Shown here one piece after another: positions 61,701 to 64,000 of a DNA stretch of 64,000 nucleotides (positions are counted from its first letter, which is position 1; each line of letters starts with the position of its first letter). The stretch lies in assembly GCA_022496805.1 (NCBI GenBank), contig CM040090.1, positions 3,342,001-3,406,000 on the forward strand, read 5' to 3'. Under the pieces are notes generated by a model. The model was not told the DNA's origin. It worked only from the letters and a program-made list of their open reading frames with translations, and ran no database searches. Made by a program: the position numbers and the translations under genes. Origin of the DNA: Pohlia nutans (lineage: Eukaryota > Streptophyta > Bryopsida > Bryales > Mniaceae).

Positions 61701-63424
61701 CTGATAGATCTTCTTGCCTGGGGTGAAGTAGTTCTTTGCCGCGTCCAACTACCCGTGCCCTCCGATGCGGAATCCATCAGATCATTACTTGCAAATCATC
61801 AATGCCGACTTTGACACCGTGAAGTCCACCCTCAAAGCCCTCGAGGGTGACAATGTAAGTGATCCATTCACGTTTCTTTCCTTGAGTTCGTAGATCTGTT
61901 ATCGAGCCAAACTCTCTTGACATCCAATTTTTATCACAATCATTCAAAGAGGACTGTAAACAGCCGCATTTCCATTCTAATATGCGTGGCCATAGACATC
62001 TAGCTATTCTTACACCTCTTGCTAGTTGAACAATGGAACATGCTGTTGCTATCTTTCGATTTGATCTATAATTGTTGTTGCCATGTGTAGGACGATGAAG
62101 AAACGGCGGATCCATTGCTGCTGAGAACAAGGAAGAACACAGAGCAAGTGGTAAAATCACTTGCAGCTGCTTATCAAGAGAGTGAGTACGCCACAGCAAC
62201 ACGAGACAAAATAACTCAAATCGTGTCAGATACTGTAAGTCGAATCGAATCAAACTAGTTTAAATCTCTGTCTGTCTGTGCTTCGATCAAAAGTGAGGCT
62301 GATGATTTTAACGAATTCTCAAGATTGTGCGGAATGCCTGGTTGGTACAGAGAGGCAGAGGGGACCGAACTGCAGGAAGCAGCAAGGGCCATGCCAGTTT
62401 TGTTCGGCAATGCATGACTCTCACACAGCGCTCCTTCGTGAACATGACACGCGATCCAGGCTACTATTGGCTTCGTGTGGCAATGTATGTCATGGTTGGT
62501 ATATGTCTGGGCACCATCTTCTGGCGAGTTGGTCTCCGGTACAACTCCATCTTGGTACGTAAGCACACTGTAACTAAATAATTTCGTTAAGAGTGCACCT
62601 TTCCTTGCCTTCTTATCCCATTCCATATATACAACCTTCAATATTCACTTAGACTAACATTGCAATTATAGCTAGAAGAAGTTGACAACTATCCACTCCC
62701 TTCGCCAATATCTTCGATGATCATTTTCTGTGCAGAAAACTGAATTTACGCTTAACCCCTAAAGGACCATAAGGCCGCCACGTGGCTCGTGTTTTTTTTA
62801 GTAATCTTGAGTCTGTTTTATGTAGATTCTTTTCTGTTAATCTCAAAAAATAAAATTATTCAACATATGTACTATTCTTCATTAATTCCAGTGATATAAA
62901 ATTTGGTCCCATTCAAATTATAATTTTCACAATATGATCGTTTAAACTTGTCATTTTAAAACCATGAATCCTTGGTCCTTTAGGGGTTAAATTAGCAAAG
63001 TTAATTTTCATGAATCCAAATGAATGGACTCGTCCGTTAACACAAAGAGTGATGGCTGCAGGCGCGAGCGGGCGTGATGTTCTTTGTTGCAGCGTTCTTG
63101 ACGTTCATGGCGATAGGCGGGTTCCCGTCTTTTGTGGAAGATATGAAGGTGTTTTACCATGAGCGACTGAGTGGGCACTACGGCGTGGCAGCTTTTGTGG
63201 TGGGCAACACGTTGGCATCCCTGCCGTTTCTGTTCCTGATTGCGTTGTCATCAGGGACCCTGGTGTACTTCATGGCGTGGCTGCATCCTGGGTTCGGACA
63301 CTACGCCTATTTCATCCTCATGCTCTTCGCTGCCTTGACCTGCGTCGAGAGCCTCATGATGGCGGTCTCCAGCGTTGTGGGACGCAACTTCCTCGCCGGC
63401 ATCGTCATCGGTGCAGGCATCCAG
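58702..63424 (+). CDS. ABCG half-transporter (WBC type), 5' part, runs off the window
   Basis: Membrane exporter; plant half-size ABCGs dimerise and export lipids, cutin/wax precursors or hormones. Nine phase-consistent exons: 58702-58816, 59675-59755, 59854-59936, 60258-60547, 61356-61527, 61732-61854, 62091-62234, 62351-62554, 63062-63424 (525 residues so far). Walker A GPSGSGKS (51-58), Q-loop Q98 in AYVTQED, signature LSGGE (158-162), Walker B LLFLDEP (178-184), D-loop SGLDS, switch H215 in SSIHQPSSE. The usual WBC motif RNPSDHYL follows, then a charged linker and hydrophobic segments ([32 protein letters not shown]). The NBD-before-TMD order identifies ABCG. The last membrane helices and stop lie beyond 64000. 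Exon 6 is placed after a weak GAAGTAG acceptor; its FFA..NYPCP sequence supports it. Closest plant subgroup is probably ABCG11/12/15-like, not certain. Confidence 0.93.
59957..60174 (-). mobile_element. TTAA-type MITE, family C, in ABCG intron 3
   Basis: TTAACCCTTAAAAGACCAAGG to TTGGTCCTTTTAGGGGTTAA, 218 bp. Inserted 20 bp after the exon 3 donor. Confidence 0.8.
61079..61279 (+). mobile_element. TTAA-type MITE, family C, in ABCG intron 4
   Basis: TTAACCCCTAAAGGACCATAAGG to TTGGTCCTGTAGGGGTTAA, 201 bp. Opposite orientation to the copy at 59957. Confidence 0.8.
61886..62035 (+). repeat. Intronic repeat shared with RAD23 intron 3
   Basis: GAGCCAAACTCTCTTGA matches 17222-17240. CATTCAAAGAG and GTGGCCATAGACATCTAGC match 49993-50030. 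A degenerate transposon end. Confidence 0.55.
62752..62990 (+). mobile_element. TTAA-type MITE, family C, in ABCG intron 8
   Basis: TTAACCCCTAAAGGACCATAAGG to TTGGTCCTTTAGGGGTTAA, 239 bp. Near-perfect ends. Confidence 0.85.
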
Positions 63425-63434
63425 GTTCGTCATA

Positions 63435-63670
63435 TAACCCCTAAAGGACCAAGGGCTTATGGTTTTAAAATGACAAATTCAATTGATCGTATTGTGAAAA
63501 TTATAATTTGGATGAGACTGAAATTTATAGCACTAGAAACACTGAAGATCAATGCATATGTTGGTCAAAAAACAAAAAAATTGAACAAAAGGAAGTCCAC
63601 TTAGAATCTACTGAAAACTGCCTAAAAAATATGATGATCAATTTGGGCTTCTTGGTCCTTTAGGGGATAA
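63435..63670 (-). mobile_element. TTAA-type MITE, family C, in ABCG intron 9
   Basis: ATAACCCCTAAAGGACCAAGG to TTGGTCCTTTAGGGGATAA, 236 bp. It begins 11 bp after the exon 9 donor. The outer border reads ATAA/ATAA instead of TTAA, the same change at both ends. Confidence 0.75.
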
Positions 63671-64000
63671 TTGATTTTGGGCCAAATTTCATGTCCTTGA
63701 AGAACATTGCATTCATGTGTCGGTCCAAAACTAAATAAAACAAAAGTGCCCGTCTGACTTTACTCAATCTGGGTCCTTTAGTCACGCTGGGGCTGCCACT
63801 ACTGTCAGTACAGTAATTGGGAGCAAATATATCGACTGAGTTGGAATTTTGTGTACACAGCATTGAATTGAATTGCGTAATTATAAGCTTCTATAATATT
63901 TCAATTTGGACGTGTTTGCATACACCAATAATTCAAAACTATTTTCATATTCTGTTCAGAACACGACGGCAAATTCACCTAGATACTAACTGTTATTTCA
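63671..64000. other. Continuation of ABCG intron 9
   Basis: No further exon of the transporter is visible before the window ends, so the remaining membrane exons lie to the right. Confidence 0.5.

Noticed and set aside
62255..62641. 128-codon minus-strand frame
   Set aside because: Antisense to ABCG exon 8 and flanking intron; no domain.

Overview
The window is nuclear DNA of a land plant. Genes are split by GT-AG introns, and they include RAD23, a half-size ABCG transporter, and pieces of ELP3, ARP7 and ribosomal protein eS1. Coding exons are about 50% GC, while the surroundings are strongly AT-rich and packed with small DNA transposons. A bryophyte or other seed-free plant fits best, but that is an impression from gene style and the species cannot be fixed from this sequence.

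Layout. 1-13.9 kb is gene-poor: TTAA-flanked MITE-like elements (one nested in another), a 730-bp foldback element, a solo LTR with 5-bp target-site duplications, a CACTA-type MITE, and a GC-rich patch with a broken piece of ribosomal protein eS1 (RPS3a) on the minus strand. 13.9-18.7 kb is a 4.7-kb composite element with ~180-bp inverted ends and TAA duplications (PIF/Harbinger-like). It encloses the first two exons of ELP3, other exon-like pieces and three smaller inverted-repeat elements. 19.7-23.0 kb holds a gene joining a trihelix/Myb-SANT-like domain to leucine-rich repeats, with a duplicated exon and a one-base frameshift. 23.8-27.1 kb is a decayed paralogue of that gene, split by three transposons in a row that share their TTAA borders. 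32.4-34.9 kb is a two-exon gene of unknown function with a possible degenerate 2-oxoglutarate oxygenase-like C-terminus. 35.3-36.2 kb is an intron-bearing pseudogene of the 3' half of ARP7. 36-48 kb is repeats, including a 1-kb long inverted repeat and a TAA-flanked element whose empty-site counterpart lies at 27.2 kb. 48.8-53.0 kb is a complete 12-exon RAD23 gene. 53-58.7 kb is repeats with a second solo LTR. 58.7-64 kb is a 5'-complete ABCG gene (9 exons seen) running off the right edge, with a short TTAA element in four of its introns.

Unifying feature. About twenty elements begin CCCCTAAACG or CCCCTAAAGGACC (or close variants), end with the inverted copy, and are bordered by TTAA. Several neighbours share one TTAA, and comparison with paralogous copies shows one insertion exactly into a TTAA. 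This is the target-site behaviour of piggyBac transposons, which to my knowledge are not a usual part of land-plant genomes. No transposase was found here, so all copies look non-autonomous. The genes do not form a pathway: RAD23 and ABCG are independent housekeeping and transport genes, and the rest is a record of transposition, gene-fragment capture and gene decay.
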